Part shown: positions 25,691 through 35,643 of the stretch, piece after piece | How the letters are laid out: each line of letters begins with the position of its first letter | Numbering within the stretch: the stretch's first letter is position 1 | Assembly (NCBI RefSeq): GCF_012910805.1 | Contig: NZ_WTVK01000023.1 | Span: 18,984 to 82,983 of the forward strand | From: Aromatoleum evansii | Lineage (GTDB): Bacteria > Pseudomonadota > Gammaproteobacteria > Burkholderiales > Rhodocyclaceae | DNA: 64,000 bases | Reading direction: 5' to 3' | The notes under the pieces: model-generated | Databases searched by the model: none | What the model was told of the DNA's origin: nothing | Seen by the model: the letters and a program-made list of their open reading frames with translations, nothing else | Made by a program: the position numbers and the translations under genes

Positions 25691-26632
25691 TCAGGCCGCT
25701 CTCCCGGCGATCGACGGTGCAGTGATCGTCGGAGGCGAGGACACCCAGTAGTCCGGGCTGCCGTAATGGTTCTTCAGATGGTCGATGAACAGGCGCACCC
25801 GTAGCGCAAGCCGCTTGCGCTGCGGGAACACCGCGTAGATCCCCATCGTCGGCGTGGCGAACTCGTCGAGCACCGTCACCAGGCGCCCGGCCCGCAGGTC
25901 GGCATCCACTTCCCACAGCGAACGCCACGCCAGCCCGTCGCCAGCCAGCGCGCACTGATGCAGCACCGCCCCGTCGTTGCATTCGAGCCGCCCGCTCACC
26001 TTCACCGCGATCGTCTCGCCCTTCTCGCCGCAGAATAGCCACCCGCGCTGCTGGCCGAGCGAAAGACAATTGTGCGACGCAAGATCCGGCGGCGCCACGG
26101 GCGAGCCGTGACGCGCAAGATAGGCAGGACTGGCGACCACCACACGCCGGTTGTCCGCGAGGCGGATCGACACCAGGCTGGAATCCGGCAGCTCGCCGAT
26201 GCGGATCGCGCAGTCGATGCTTTCATTCACCAGATCGACGACGCGATCGGTGAGGTCCAGCGTGCAGGACACATCCGCGTTCATCTCCAGGAACTCGCGC
26301 AACAGCGGCGCGACGTGCAGCCGACCGAAGCCGGCCGGCGCCGATACCCGGATGTGGCCGCTCGCCTTCACCCCCCCCAGGCTCACGGACGCCTCCGCAT
26401 TGGCGAGGTCGTTGAGGATGCGCTGGCAATCCTCGAGGAAGGCCGCGCCCTCGAAGGTGAGCGAGATACTGCGCGTCGTGCGCGTCACCAGCTTGACACC
26501 CAGGCGCTGCTCCAGCGCATCGAGCCGGCGACCAATCACCGCGGGGGTGACCCCCTCCGCCCGGGCGGCAGCCGAGAGGCTCCCCTTGGTCGCGACACTG
26601 ACAAAGGTTTCGACCTGCTTGAATGCATCCAT
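25691..26632 (-). CDS. LysR-family transcriptional regulator
   Basis: The 313-residue protein has an N-terminal winged helix-turn-helix (residues about 3-62: MDAFKQVETFVSVATKGSLS, ARAEGVTPAVIGRRLDALEQ, LGVKLVTRTTRSISLT) and a LysR substrate-binding domain (about 90-295). It is divergent from the dehalogenase-TauE-malate synthase operon 177 bp away and is its likely regulator, with a ligand perhaps related to that pathway. A 13-bp palindrome lies 7 bp before its start codon and may be an autoregulatory site. There is no clear Shine-Dalgarno sequence. Confidence 0.9.
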   Translation of the reverse strand: MDAFKQVETFVSVATKGSLSAAARAEGVTPAVIGRRLDALEQRLGVKLVTRTTRSISLTFEGAAFLEDCQRILNDLANAEASVSLGGVKASGHIRVSAPAGFGRLHVAPLLREFLEMNADVSCTLDLTDRVVDLVNESIDCAIRIGELPDSSLVSIRLADNRRVVVASPAYLARHGSPVAPPDLASHNCLSLGQQRGWLFCGEKGETIAVKVSGRLECNDGAVLHQCALAGDGLAWRSLWEVDADLRAGRLVTVLDEFATPTMGIYAVFPQRKRLALRVRLFIDHLKNHYGSPDYWVSSPPTITAPSIAGRAA

Positions 26633-26638
26633 TTTATA

Positions 26639-26651
26639 CTTTTAGTAAAAG
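26639..26651. promoter_or_regulatory. Perfect 13-bp palindrome in the LysR/dehalogenase intergenic region
   Basis: CTTTTAGTAAAAG is fully symmetrical and sits immediately upstream of the LysR start codon, where a bound protein would block translation initiation or transcription of lysR. It does not contain the T-N11-A LysR core, so the binder could be another protein. Confidence 0.4.
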
Positions 26652-26809
26652 ATCAATTGACCTGACAGGGTATTCAGTCTTATACAAGAGTTCAATACAC
26701 TTCATCCTCAACGAAGGGTGGAGGAGACGCTACCCCGACGACAGACGCCACCGTGGCCGGCAGCGATGCCGGCCACTCAAGGCGCGAACGACAACACCAG
26801 GACCCCCGC

Positions 26810-27517
26810 ATGAAACCCACCGAGCGCATCCGCGCAGTCGCCTTCGACGCCTACGGCACGCTCTTCGACGTGTACTCGGTCGGCGCGCTCGCGGAACAGC
26901 TCTTTCCCGGCAAGGGAGAGGCGCTCACGGCGCTTTGGCGCCTCAAGCAGATCGAATACTCCTTCCTGCGCACGCTGTCCGCCCGTTACAAGCCCTTCCT
27001 CGAGATCACCGAGGACGGCCTCGTGTACTCGGCGAAGAAGCTCGGCCTCGCGCTGAGCGAATCGCAGCGCCGCCAGCTGATGAACCAGTATGCCTGCCTG
27101 TCGCCCTTCCCGGAGAACCTCGGTGCGCTGAAGGCGCTGCGCGCGCTCGGCCTGCCTATGGCCGTGCTGTCGAACGGCACGCCGCAGATGCTCGACGTGG
27201 CGATCAAGAGCGCCGGCATGACCGGGCTGTTCGACCACGTGCTCTCCGTCGACGCCGTGCATCAGTACAAGACCGCCGACGCCGCCTACCAGCTCGGCCC
27301 CGACGCCTTCGGTGTGCCGGCGAAGGAGATCCTCTTCGTGTCCTCGAACGGCTGGGACGCCGCCGGCGCGACCTGGTTCGGCTACACCACCTTCTGGATC
27401 AACCGCGCACAGCTGCCGATGGAAGAACTCGGCGTGGCGCCCACCGCAGTCGGCCAGCGCCTGACCGACATCGTCGAATTCGTGCAGGCGCGCTGCGCGC
27501 CCGCTGCCCGCCCATGA
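26810..27517 (+). CDS. (S)-2-haloacid dehalogenase, type II
   Basis: The 235-residue HAD-superfamily protein is read from MKPTERIRAVAFDAYGTLF. Every catalytic residue known from the Pseudomonas YL enzyme is present at a constant +3 offset: Asp13, Tyr15, Arg44, Ser121, Asn122, Lys154, Tyr160, Ser178, Asn180 and Asp183. This makes a genuine L-2-haloacid dehalogenase more likely than a generic phosphatase. It would convert 2-haloacetate to glycolate or 2-haloalkanoates to D-2-hydroxy acids. Its stop overlaps the start of the TauE-like gene (ATGA), and malate synthase follows in the same operon. Confidence 0.9.
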   Translation: MKPTERIRAVAFDAYGTLFDVYSVGALAEQLFPGKGEALTALWRLKQIEYSFLRTLSARYKPFLEITEDGLVYSAKKLGLALSESQRRQLMNQYACLSPFPENLGALKALRALGLPMAVLSNGTPQMLDVAIKSAGMTGLFDHVLSVDAVHQYKTADAAYQLGPDAFGVPAKEILFVSSNGWDAAGATWFGYTTFWINRAQLPMEELGVAPTAVGQRLTDIVEFVQARCAPAARP

Positions 27518-28290
27518 CCGCCAGCGAGATCCTCATCATCGGACTGGCCGCCGCAATGGCAGGGGCGATGAATTCGGTCGCCGGCGGCGGCACTTTCTTC
27601 TCGTTCCCGGCCCTGCTCGCCGTCGGTGTGCCGCCGGTGGTGGCCAACGCCAGCAACGCGGTCGCGCTGTGGCCCGCCAGCCTCTCCAGCGCCTGGGCCT
27701 ACCGCAAGGAGCTCGCGCGCTTCCGCAAGGGGCTGCTGGCGCTGTCACTCGTCGCCCTGGTCGGCGGCATCGGCGGCGGCCTGCTGCTGCTGTCGACCAA
27801 GGACGACACCTTCTCGATGCTGATCCCGTGGCTGCTGCTCGTCGCGACCGTGATGTTCGCCGGCAGCGGCCAGATCTCGGCGCTCCTTGCACGCCTGCGC
27901 CAACGCGCGAACGAGGGCCCCTCGCACGGCACCGCGGGCGGCCTGCTGTTCCAGCTCGGCGTGTCCGTCTACGGCGGCTTCTTCGGCGCCGGCATGGGCA
28001 TCGTGATGATCGCCGCGCTCGCCATCCAGGGGCACCGCGACATCCACGACATCAACGCGCTGAAGAACTGGCTGTCGGCCATCATCTACAGCGTCGCGGT
28101 GGTCACCTTCGTCGTCGCCGGCGCGGTCAGCTGGCCACACACGCTGGTCATGATCGTCACGGCCGCCATCGGCGGCTATTGGGGGGCAGTCGGTGCCCGC
28201 AAGGTGCCGGCCGTGTGGTTGAGGCGTTTCATCATCGGGGTGGGCAGCGTCCTCACCACCTACTATTTCTATAAAACCTATCTCATCTGA
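27514..28290 (+). CDS. TauE/SafE-family membrane transporter
   Basis: This is a 258-residue, highly hydrophobic protein with about eight transmembrane segments. The family's two repeats start at [19 protein letters not shown] and [17 protein letters not shown]. The start is the ATG overlapping the dehalogenase stop; longer versions of the frame are shadows. TauE/SafE proteins move small organic or sulfur-containing anions. In this operon an organic-acid or haloacid anion is a reasonable guess, but the substrate and direction are unproven. Confidence 0.85.
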   Translation: MTASEILIIGLAAAMAGAMNSVAGGGTFFSFPALLAVGVPPVVANASNAVALWPASLSSAWAYRKELARFRKGLLALSLVALVGGIGGGLLLLSTKDDTFSMLIPWLLLVATVMFAGSGQISALLARLRQRANEGPSHGTAGGLLFQLGVSVYGGFFGAGMGIVMIAALAIQGHRDIHDINALKNWLSAIIYSVAVVTFVVAGAVSWPHTLVMIVTAAIGGYWGAVGARKVPAVWLRRFIIGVGSVLTTYYFYKTYLI

Positions 28291-28303
28291 AGAGCGAGGA
28301 ATC

Positions 28304-30481
28304 ATGAGCACGAGAATCCAATGCCACCAGCTGCAGGTCGACGCCGAACTGCACCGCTTCATCGAAACCGAGGCCCTGCCCGGCACCGGCATCGACGCCG
28401 GCGCGTTCTGGAAAGGCTTCAGCGAGCTCGCCAACGAACTCGCGCCGAAGAACCGTGCACTGCTCGCCGAACGCGACCGCCTGCAGACCGAACTCGACAC
28501 CTGGCACCGCGCCCACCCCGGCCCGATCCAGGACATGCCGGCCTACCGCGCCTTCCTCGAGAAGATCGGCTACCTGCAGCCGGTGCCGGCCCCGTTCAAG
28601 GTCACGACCGCCAACGTCGATATCGAGATCCGCGAACAGTGCGGCCCGCAGCTGGTCGTGCCGATCATGAACGCCCGCTACGCGCTGAACGCCGCGAACG
28701 CGCGCTGGGGCAGCCTGTACGATGCCCTCTACGGCACCGACGCGATCCCCTCGGACGGCGGCGCCGAAGCCGGCTCGACCTACAACCCGGTGCGCGGCGC
28801 GCGCGTCATCGCCTTCGCGCGTGACGTGCTGAACCAGGCCGCCCCGCTCGCCCAGGGCGACCACACCAAGGCCACGGGCTACGCCGTCGAAGGCGGCAAG
28901 CTCGTCGTCACGCTCCAGGACGGCACCAAGACCGGCCTCGCCGACGCCTCGAAGTTCGCCGGCTTCCAGGGCGACGCCGCCGCACCGAAGGCCGTGCTGG
29001 TGAAGAACAACGGCCTGCACCTCGAGATCCAGTTCGACCGCAACCACCCGATCGGCAAGACCGACGCGGCCGGCATCAAGGACGTGCTCGTCGAAGCCGC
29101 GATCTCGACCATCATGGACTGCGAAGACTCGGTCGCCGCGGTCGATGCCGAGGACAAGGTCCTCGCCTACCGCAACTGGCTGGGCCTGATCACCGGCACC
29201 CTGGTCGAGAGCTTCGAAAAGGGCGGCAAGACGGTCGAGCGCCGCATGAACGCGGACCGCGAATACACGGCGCCCAACGGCGGCACGCTGCGCCTGCACG
29301 GCCGCTCGCTGCTCTTCATCCGCAACGTCGGCCACCTGATGACCAACCCGGCGATTCTGCTTGCTGACGGCGCGGAAATCCCCGAAGGCATCATGGACGG
29401 CGTCGTCACCGCGCTGATCTCGCTGCGCGACCTGAAGCTGAAGAACAACTCGCGCACCGGCAGCATGTACATCGTCAAGCCGAAGATGCACGGACCGGCC
29501 GAAGTCGCCTTCACCAACGAGCTCTTCGGTCGCGTCGAGCAGCTGCTGGGCCTGCCCGCCAGCACGATGAAGGTCGGCATCATGGACGAGGAGCGCCGCA
29601 CCTCGGTGAACCTCGCCGCCTGCATCAAGTCCGCCGAGTCGCGCGTCGCCTTCATCAACACCGGCTTCCTCGACCGCACCGGCGACGAGATGCACACCGC
29701 AATGGAAGCGGGCCCGATGATCCGCAAGGGCGACATGAAGAGCTCCGCGTGGATCCAGGCCTACGAGCGCCAGAACGTGCTGGTGGGCCTCGATTGCGGC
29801 CTGCGCGGCAAGGCGCAGATCGGCAAGGGCATGTGGGCGATGCCGGACCTGATGGCCGAGATGCTGAAGCAGAAGATCGGCCACCCGAAGGCCGGCGCGA
29901 CGACCGCGTGGGTGCCGTCGCCGACCGGCGCGACCCTGCACGCGCTGCACTACCATCAGGTCGACGTCCAGGCCGTGCAGCAGGAGATGGAGAAGATCAG
30001 CCTCGCCGCCGAGCGCGAAACCCTCCTCAACAACCTCCTGACCGTGCCGGTCGCGGCCACCGCGAACTGGAGCGCCACCGAGATCCAGCAGGAACTCGAC
30101 AACAACGCCCAAGGCATCCTCGGCTACGTCGTGCGCTGGGTCGACCAGGGCGTGGGCTGCTCGAAGGTGCCGGACATCAACAACATCGGCCTGATGGAAG
30201 ACCGCGCGACGCTGCGCATCTCCAGCCAGCACATCGCCAACTGGCTGCGCCACGGCGTCACCAACGAGGCGCAGGTCACGGAAACCCTGAAGCGCATGGC
30301 CGCGGTGGTCGACCAGCAGAACGCGGGCGACCCGCTGTACCAGCCGATGGCTGCGGACTTCGACAAGTCGGTCGCCTTCCAGGCCGCCAAGGACCTGATC
30401 TTCAAGGGCTGCGCCCAGCCCAGCGGCTACACCGAGCCGCTGCTGCACAAGTGGCGCCAAGTGAAGAAGGCGCAGGGCTGA
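28304..30481 (+). CDS. glcB: Malate synthase G
   Basis: The 725-residue protein has the length and sequence of malate synthase G, which condenses glyoxylate with acetyl-CoA to malate. Recognisable segments include [46 protein letters not shown] and [17 protein letters not shown]. The start has GAGGAATC at proper spacing and lies 13 bp after the transporter gene, so it is co-transcribed with the dehalogenase. No isocitrate lyase or glycolate oxidase is in the window. A strong terminator follows. Confidence 0.95.
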   Translation: MSTRIQCHQLQVDAELHRFIETEALPGTGIDAGAFWKGFSELANELAPKNRALLAERDRLQTELDTWHRAHPGPIQDMPAYRAFLEKIGYLQPVPAPFKVTTANVDIEIREQCGPQLVVPIMNARYALNAANARWGSLYDALYGTDAIPSDGGAEAGSTYNPVRGARVIAFARDVLNQAAPLAQGDHTKATGYAVEGGKLVVTLQDGTKTGLADASKFAGFQGDAAAPKAVLVKNNGLHLEIQFDRNHPIGKTDAAGIKDVLVEAAISTIMDCEDSVAAVDAEDKVLAYRNWLGLITGTLVESFEKGGKTVERRMNADREYTAPNGGTLRLHGRSLLFIRNVGHLMTNPAILLADGAEIPEGIMDGVVTALISLRDLKLKNNSRTGSMYIVKPKMHGPAEVAFTNELFGRVEQLLGLPASTMKVGIMDEERRTSVNLAACIKSAESRVAFINTGFLDRTGDEMHTAMEAGPMIRKGDMKSSAWIQAYERQNVLVGLDCGLRGKAQIGKGMWAMPDLMAEMLKQKIGHPKAGATTAWVPSPTGATLHALHYHQVDVQAVQQEMEKISLAAERETLLNNLLTVPVAATANWSATEIQQELDNNAQGILGYVVRWVDQGVGCSKVPDINNIGLMEDRATLRISSQHIANWLRHGVTNEAQVTETLKRMAAVVDQQNAGDPLYQPMAADFDKSVAFQAAKDLIFKGCAQPSGYTEPLLHKWRQVKKAQG

Positions 30482-30530
30482 GTCGCCTCGCGGAGGCCGG
30501 ACCTCGCGTCCGGCCGGCAGGCGCACGGAC

Positions 30531-30556
30531 GGCACCGCACATGCGGTGCCGTTTTT
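30531..30556 (+). terminator. Rho-independent terminator after glcB
   Basis: The stem GGCACCGC/GCGGTGCC with a four-base loop is followed by GTTTTT. It closes the dehalogenase-TauE-glcB operon. Confidence 0.85.
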
Positions 30557-30572
30557 CTTCAGCCTCCGCGTG

Positions 30573-30998
30573 TCAGCCCTCGGCCGGCAGCATCAGCCCA
30601 TGCGCGCGCTCCGCGACGTCGGCGGGAAAGGGCCGCGAACGGCGCGTTTCCGGATCCAGGCAGACGGCGGTGAATTCGCATACCGCCGACAGCTCGCCGT
30701 TTTCCACGCTCACCAGCTCGTGGCGAAACCGGATGACCTTTTCGCGCATCTCCACCACCCCCGTGCGCACGAACACGGTATCGCCCGGGTATAGCTCGCT
30801 CATGTAGCTGACGTTCTGCTGCACCGCCGCCAGCTTGAGCTCACCACTGCGCAGCCGCGACGGCCCCAGCCCGACCATGCCGTAGAACTGCCAGCAGGCC
30901 GCATCGAAGAGGTCCAGGTAGGCACGCACGTTGATGTGCCCCATGTGGTCCCGCTGCCACTCGTACACCGTGCCGCGCGCCGTCTCCACCATCGCCAT
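30573..30998 (-). CDS. Hotdog-fold acyl-CoA thioesterase (4-hydroxybenzoyl-CoA thioesterase family)
   Basis: The 141-residue protein is read from MAMVETARGTVYEWQRDHMG. The motif DHMGHINVRAYLDLFD is the hotdog-fold active-site helix start typical of this family, followed by VSYMSELYPGDTVFVRTGV. It likely hydrolyses small acyl-CoA thioesters; the substrate cannot be told from sequence. It is convergent with glcB across the terminator and divergent from the gate-domain gene at 31129. Confidence 0.75.
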   Translation of the reverse strand: MAMVETARGTVYEWQRDHMGHINVRAYLDLFDAACWQFYGMVGLGPSRLRSGELKLAAVQQNVSYMSELYPGDTVFVRTGVVEMREKVIRFRHELVSVENGELSAVCEFTAVCLDPETRRSRPFPADVAERAHGLMLPAEG

Positions 30999-31128
30999 GC
31001 CCGTCTCCTGGTTCGCCCCGATTGTTTGAACTCGAACGATAGCCTCCGACGCCGCGCAAGGGCAATCCCCGCATCCCGAGCACTCGCTCCGGTAGAATTC
31101 GCTGCACTGCACAATCCAGACCACCAAC

Positions 31129-32067
31129 ATGGACATCATCACCGACATCATCCTGCGCGCCGGGCGCTCCGCAGTCGAACTCTCGCTGTTCGTGCTCCTC
31201 CCGGTGATGGTCGTCATGCTGTCGCTGATGCGCCTGCTCGAAGCAAGGGGCGTCCTGGACCGTGTCGTCCATGTGCTCGCGCCCGCGCTGCGCCCCGCCG
31301 GCCTGACCGGGCTGGGCGTCTTTGCCGCACTGCAGATCAATTTCGTCAGCTTCGCCGCACCGATCGCGACACTGACGATGATGGAGGGCCGAGGCGCCTC
31401 CAACCGCCATCTCGCTGCGACCCTCGCGATGGTGATGGCGATGGCGCAGGCCAACGCCGTCTTTCCGATGATCGCGATGGGACTCGACTTCGGGCTGACC
31501 CTCGCGCTGTCCGTGGTCGGCGGCCTCGTCGCCGCTGCCGTCACCTACCACGGCTTCGCACGCGGGCTGTCGGCCGTCGAAGGGCAAGTCGACGAGACCC
31601 TGCACCATCGCGTCGCCGAAGACGCCAAGGGGGTGCTCGATGTCATCAACCGTGCAGGAGCGGAAGCCTTCAAGATCGCGGTAGGGGCGATCCCCATGCT
31701 CGTACTTGCGCTCGTCGCGGTGCTGGCACTGCGTTCGAGCGGCGCCGTGGACCTGCTCACGCGCTTACTCGCCCCGGTGATGACCGCCGTGTCGATCGAC
31801 CCTGCGTTGATCCTGCCAACGCTGACCAAGTACATCGGGGGCGGCACCGCCATGATGGGCGTGATGGACGAGATGCTGCGGGAAGGCTCAACCAGCGTGG
31901 GAATGCTCAACCGCAGCGCCGGCTTCCTGATCCACCCGCTGGACGTGCCAGGCGTTGCGGTGCTGATCTCGGCCGGCCGGCGCGTCGCCAGCGTGTGGAA
32001 ACCGGCAGCGCTTGGCGCGGCGGTGGGCATCCTCGCACGCACTGCCGGTCACGCCCTGCTCGCCTGA
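31129..32067 (+). CDS. Nucleoside-recognition (Gate) domain membrane protein
   Basis: This 312-residue protein has about seven or eight hydrophobic segments. Two Gate-like halves are visible (LRAGRSAVELSLFVLLPVMV and AGAEAFKIAVGAIPMLVLAL), each followed by a short conserved loop, as in spore-maturation-protein-A/B-like and nucleoside transporter families. A transport role is presumed but the substrate is unknown. It is convergent with the TonB receptor gene; the two stops are 7 bp apart. Confidence 0.7.
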   Translation: MDIITDIILRAGRSAVELSLFVLLPVMVVMLSLMRLLEARGVLDRVVHVLAPALRPAGLTGLGVFAALQINFVSFAAPIATLTMMEGRGASNRHLAATLAMVMAMAQANAVFPMIAMGLDFGLTLALSVVGGLVAAAVTYHGFARGLSAVEGQVDETLHHRVAEDAKGVLDVINRAGAEAFKIAVGAIPMLVLALVAVLALRSSGAVDLLTRLLAPVMTAVSIDPALILPTLTKYIGGGTAMMGVMDEMLREGSTSVGMLNRSAGFLIHPLDVPGVAVLISAGRRVASVWKPAALGAAVGILARTAGHALLA

Positions 32068-32074
32068 AGCGGCC

Positions 32075-34156
32075 TCAGAACTCCAGCGTCAGGCTCACCC
32101 AGGCACGCGGGTCGAGGAATTGCGGCTCGGCGAAGTCCGGGTCGTGGCGATCCGCACCGCGCCGCCTGAATTCCGCACGGCGCCCTTCGATGCCCTGAGC
32201 AACCAGCGCAAGCTCGCCACGCGTCGGCCCCGCACGGAAGGGATAGCCCAGCCGCACATCGGTACGCTCGTACGCGTCGACCGAGGTGTGCGTCGTCCAC
32301 TGGAAACGCCCATAGCGGAAATGGGCAATCGACATTTCCATGCCCGCCGGCAACGCCTGGGTCCAGCGCAGCATCGTGATGTGGTCGGGCACCGAATGCT
32401 CCATATGGCGCTCGGCATCCCGCGCGAGACCGCGATTGACCTTCACCAGATGGGAATTGGCATGTGCCGTGATCGTCGCGAAGGACTGGTTGAGGGTGAA
32501 CTCGCTGCCCTGGCGCGGACGCCAGCGGACCTGGTATTCCGCACCGCGGATGTCGACATCCTGCCCGTTCATGTAGTCCTTGTAATCCCCGCAACTCCTG
32601 GGCCTTTCCAGGAGACTGAGCACCTCGCACTGCGGCGGCGCAAGCCTGAGCGCAACGGGCAGGATCCGCCCCCGGACCTCCTCCTGGAACACGCGCACAT
32701 CGACGAACACCCCCTGTTCGCGGAAATCGCCCAGGTAACCGATCTCGGCCACATCGATGCGCTCCTTGTGGACGTCCCCGCTCGCATTGCGATCAATCTC
32801 CAGCGGAATCACGCCGAAGGGCGGCCCCACATCCAGGGCACCGTAGAACTCGCGCGATTTCGCCTCCGTCAGCGAGGGAATGCGATGCGCACGCGACAAC
32901 CCGGCACGCAGCGTCTGCCGCGGCGAAAGGTGGTAATTCACCGCCAGGCGCGGCGCGAGCGAGGTATCGGAGAGGGAGTCGTTCTCCCAGGTCAGCCCGA
33001 GATTGGTTGTCCACGCCTCGGAAGGACGCCACTCGAAATTTCCGAACAGACGATGCACGCTCTGCCGCACCGCGTCACCGCCACGGCCGTAGAACTGCTC
33101 CCCCCGCACCGCGTCATGGCGCGTGCCCACACCCCAAACGAGGCGCGTCTCGGGCGACGGAACCGCCGTATGCTGGAACTCCAGCTCGTCGCGCGTCGTG
33201 GTCGTGTGATAGTCGATCAACAGGCTCAACCCGGAATCCCGCGCGAGGAATGCGTCGTCGTACACCTCGTTCGAACGCGTGTAGCGCAGGGACACGGAGC
33301 CGCCGTCGATGAGATTGCGCGTCCAGCCGAGCGAGAGAAATTCCTTGAGCGCCTTCTGCTCGCGAGGAGGGTTCGTGACGGCACCGACCTCCCCCGCGCG
33401 CAGAGCCATCTCGACGTTGCCAGCCTGGACCTGCAGCTCGTCCGCGGCACCGAGCGGAATATCGGCGCGCAGATTCACCCGCCGGTTCTTGCGACGGTCA
33501 TCGAAATGCTTGACCCCGTTGTCACGGGTAGTCTCTGCACTCAGACGCAGTGCAGCCTCGCCGATGCGCATGCCGACCCGCGCATGTCGGTCCGCAATCC
33601 CGTCGTTGCCCTGACCGACACGCACACGCACCCCCTGGGTATCGCGCGGCTCGCGGGTCACGACATTCACGACACCGAGAAACGCATTCGAACCATAGGC
33701 TGCCGAATTCGAGCCACGAATCACCTCGATGCGCTCGATCTCGTCGAGCGACACGTCGATCAGGTTCCACGCCACGCCGCCGAAGAACAGCGGGCTGTAC
33801 TGCGAGCGCCCGTCGATCAGGATCTGCAACCCGCGCGGATTCTCGTCGGTCACGCCGTGATAGACGGCATTCGGCGCGCCGTTGAAGGAATGCGCGACCA
33901 GGAAGCCCGGCACCAGCCGCAGCAGATCCGCGAGATCGCGAGCCCCCGAGGTGCGTATCGTGTCGGCATCGATCACGGTCACCGAACCCGGCGCATCGCG
34001 CAAGGGCTGCGCGAGGCGCGATACCGACAGCACGACCGGCAACTCGTCGAAGAAAGGGTCCTCGACCACCCGGGCGAGCGGACCGATTTCCTCCGCCCCC
34101 GAGGCGGAGCCGGCGAGCGCTGCCATCAGGACCACCGAAGCGTTCCTTACCCCCAT
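32075..34156 (-). CDS. TonB-dependent outer-membrane receptor
   Basis: The 693-residue protein is read from MGVRNASVVLMAALAGSASG, a plausible signal peptide; the ATG is preceded by AAGGGGGAAAG. A plug domain follows (APGSVTVIDADTIRTSGARD, LLRLVPGFLV, RIEVIRGSNSAAYGSNAFLG), then a beta-barrel that ends in Phe (WVSLTLEF), the outer-membrane assembly signal. It transports a siderophore, cobalamin, metal or organic substrate that I cannot specify. I saw no riboswitch or Fur box in its upstream region. No tonB or exbBD genes are adjacent. Confidence 0.9.
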   Translation of the reverse strand: MGVRNASVVLMAALAGSASGAEEIGPLARVVEDPFFDELPVVLSVSRLAQPLRDAPGSVTVIDADTIRTSGARDLADLLRLVPGFLVAHSFNGAPNAVYHGVTDENPRGLQILIDGRSQYSPLFFGGVAWNLIDVSLDEIERIEVIRGSNSAAYGSNAFLGVVNVVTREPRDTQGVRVRVGQGNDGIADRHARVGMRIGEAALRLSAETTRDNGVKHFDDRRKNRRVNLRADIPLGAADELQVQAGNVEMALRAGEVGAVTNPPREQKALKEFLSLGWTRNLIDGGSVSLRYTRSNEVYDDAFLARDSGLSLLIDYHTTTTRDELEFQHTAVPSPETRLVWGVGTRHDAVRGEQFYGRGGDAVRQSVHRLFGNFEWRPSEAWTTNLGLTWENDSLSDTSLAPRLAVNYHLSPRQTLRAGLSRAHRIPSLTEAKSREFYGALDVGPPFGVIPLEIDRNASGDVHKERIDVAEIGYLGDFREQGVFVDVRVFQEEVRGRILPVALRLAPPQCEVLSLLERPRSCGDYKDYMNGQDVDIRGAEYQVRWRPRQGSEFTLNQSFATITAHANSHLVKVNRGLARDAERHMEHSVPDHITMLRWTQALPAGMEMSIAHFRYGRFQWTTHTSVDAYERTDVRLGYPFRAGPTRGELALVAQGIEGRRAEFRRRGADRHDPDFAEPQFLDPRAWVSLTLEF

Positions 34157-34504
34157 CTTTCCCCCTTCCGCTCCCAAACGGCAATGATTCGTCGCCGCCG
34201 CCTGCCGCAATGCAACACAATCCTGCCTCCGCGAAGCGATTCCGCCTCATGCGCGGCGCTGCGGCGCTCTCCCGTTCGCGATTGCTCGCGAAGCACCGCA
34301 TTCGTCATTGAACCAGAAATTCCGCTTGCCGCCATGCATCATTTCCCTTTACGGGCATATTCGTCACCTCGGCGATTGCGTCGGGACGCCGGCACGATCT
34401 CCTCATGCATCTCCCGGCACACTGCGGGGCACGCACCCTTACGTCGCGGTAGCGCCTGACACTAGAATGACGGCCACCCCGCACGACAGGAAGCACGCGA
34501 TCCG
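34157..34504. other. 348-bp intergenic region between the TonB receptor and lrgA
   Basis: This region separates two divergent genes and must hold both promoters. I find no credible small gene, riboswitch fold, tRNA or repeat, and no hexamer pair good enough to annotate. Confidence 0.5.
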
Positions 34505-34864
34505 ATGATTGGCGCATTGACCGTACTGCTTGTGTTCCAGCTTATCGGCGAGGCATTCGCCCGCGGACTCGACCTCCCCATCCCCGGCCCGGTCATCGGC
34601 ATGGGTCTCATGTTTGCAGTCTTGGTGATGCGCGGCGGACCTGGCGGGGACCTGCGCAGCACCGCTACCGGGATCCTGCAGCACCTGTCGCTGCTGTTCA
34701 TTCCCGCCGGCACCGGCGTCATGCTCCACTTCCAGCGCCTCGCCGACGAATGGCTGCCGCTGACCGTGGCGCTGATCGCGAGCACCCTGCTGTCGATCGG
34801 CGTCTCGGCGCTGCTCCTCCACCTGCTTTCCCGACGCACGCCGCACGGCGAGGACCGGTCATGA
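34505..34864 (+). CDS. lrgA: CidA/LrgA-family holin-like protein
   Basis: The 119-residue membrane protein has four hydrophobic segments and the family signature LDLPIPGPVIGMGLMFAVLV. AGGAAG precedes the ATG. CidA/LrgA proteins influence murein hydrolase export and cell lysis, or in more recent work transport of small organic acids such as pyruvate. It is translationally coupled to the LrgB gene (ATGA overlap). Confidence 0.88.
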   Translation: MIGALTVLLVFQLIGEAFARGLDLPIPGPVIGMGLMFAVLVMRGGPGGDLRSTATGILQHLSLLFIPAGTGVMLHFQRLADEWLPLTVALIASTLLSIGVSALLLHLLSRRTPHGEDRS

Positions 34865-35592
34865 AGCCTGCACTCGGCGAGATCTGGGTCTACCTCTCCA
34901 CCACGCCGCTGCTCGGCCTGACCCTCACGCTGCTCGCCTACCAGGGCGCCCTGTGGCTCTACCGTCGGGCCAACCATCACCCGCTGCTCAATCCGGTGAT
35001 GGTTGCCGTGACCGTCCTCGTGCTCGTCCTGAGCTTCACCGGAACGCCCTACCAGACCTACTTCGACGGCGCGCAGTTCGTGCACTTCCTGCTCGGCCCG
35101 GCGACCGTCGCCCTCGCGATCCCCCTCTACGCGCAGTGGGAGCGGCTGAAGGGGATGCTGCTCCCGCTCCTGGTCACGCTCGTCGCCGGTTCGCTGACGG
35201 CTGCCCTGTCGGCCGTCGGCATCGCTGCGCTGCTCGGCGCCAGCCGCGAGTCGGTGATGTCGATGGCCCCCAAGAGCGTCACGATGCCGATCGCGATGGG
35301 CGTCGCCGAGCGCCTCGGCGGCCTGCCCTCGCTCACCGCCGTGCTGGTGATGAGCACCGGCATCCTCGGCGCCGTCGGTGCCCGCTACGTCTACCGCCTG
35401 CTGCGCATCGAGGATCACGCCGTTCGCGGCTTTGCGATCGGCATCGCCTCGCACGGCATCGGCACCGCGCGCGCCTTCCAGGTGAGCGAGCAGGCCGGCG
35501 CCTTCGCGGCGCTGGCGATGGGGCTCAACGGATTGCTCACCGCGCTGATGCTGCCGTGGATCCTGCCCTGGCTCGAATCGCTGCTGCACTGA
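34861..35592 (+). CDS. lrgB: CidB/LrgB-family membrane protein
   Basis: The 243-residue integral membrane protein carries the LrgB hallmarks FLLGPATVALAIPLY, MAPKSVTMPIAMGVAE and IASHGIGTARAFQVSEQAGAF. It is the obligate partner of the LrgA protein encoded just upstream, which it overlaps by four bases. The two form a putative membrane transport or lysis-modulating complex. A BT1-type carrier follows 51 bp downstream. Confidence 0.9.
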   Translation: MKPALGEIWVYLSTTPLLGLTLTLLAYQGALWLYRRANHHPLLNPVMVAVTVLVLVLSFTGTPYQTYFDGAQFVHFLLGPATVALAIPLYAQWERLKGMLLPLLVTLVAGSLTAALSAVGIAALLGASRESVMSMAPKSVTMPIAMGVAERLGGLPSLTAVLVMSTGILGAVGARYVYRLLRIEDHAVRGFAIGIASHGIGTARAFQVSEQAGAFAALAMGLNGLLTALMLPWILPWLESLLH

Positions 35593-35643
35593 TCGCCACC
35601 CCGTCCCGCTCCCCCGACCACGCCCCAACGGAATCTTCCACCG

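Noticed and set aside
34157..34504. Cobalamin riboswitch or Fur box ahead of the TonB receptor
   Set aside because: I looked for a conserved B12-box-like core and for a 19-bp Fur dyad on the minus strand and saw neither.
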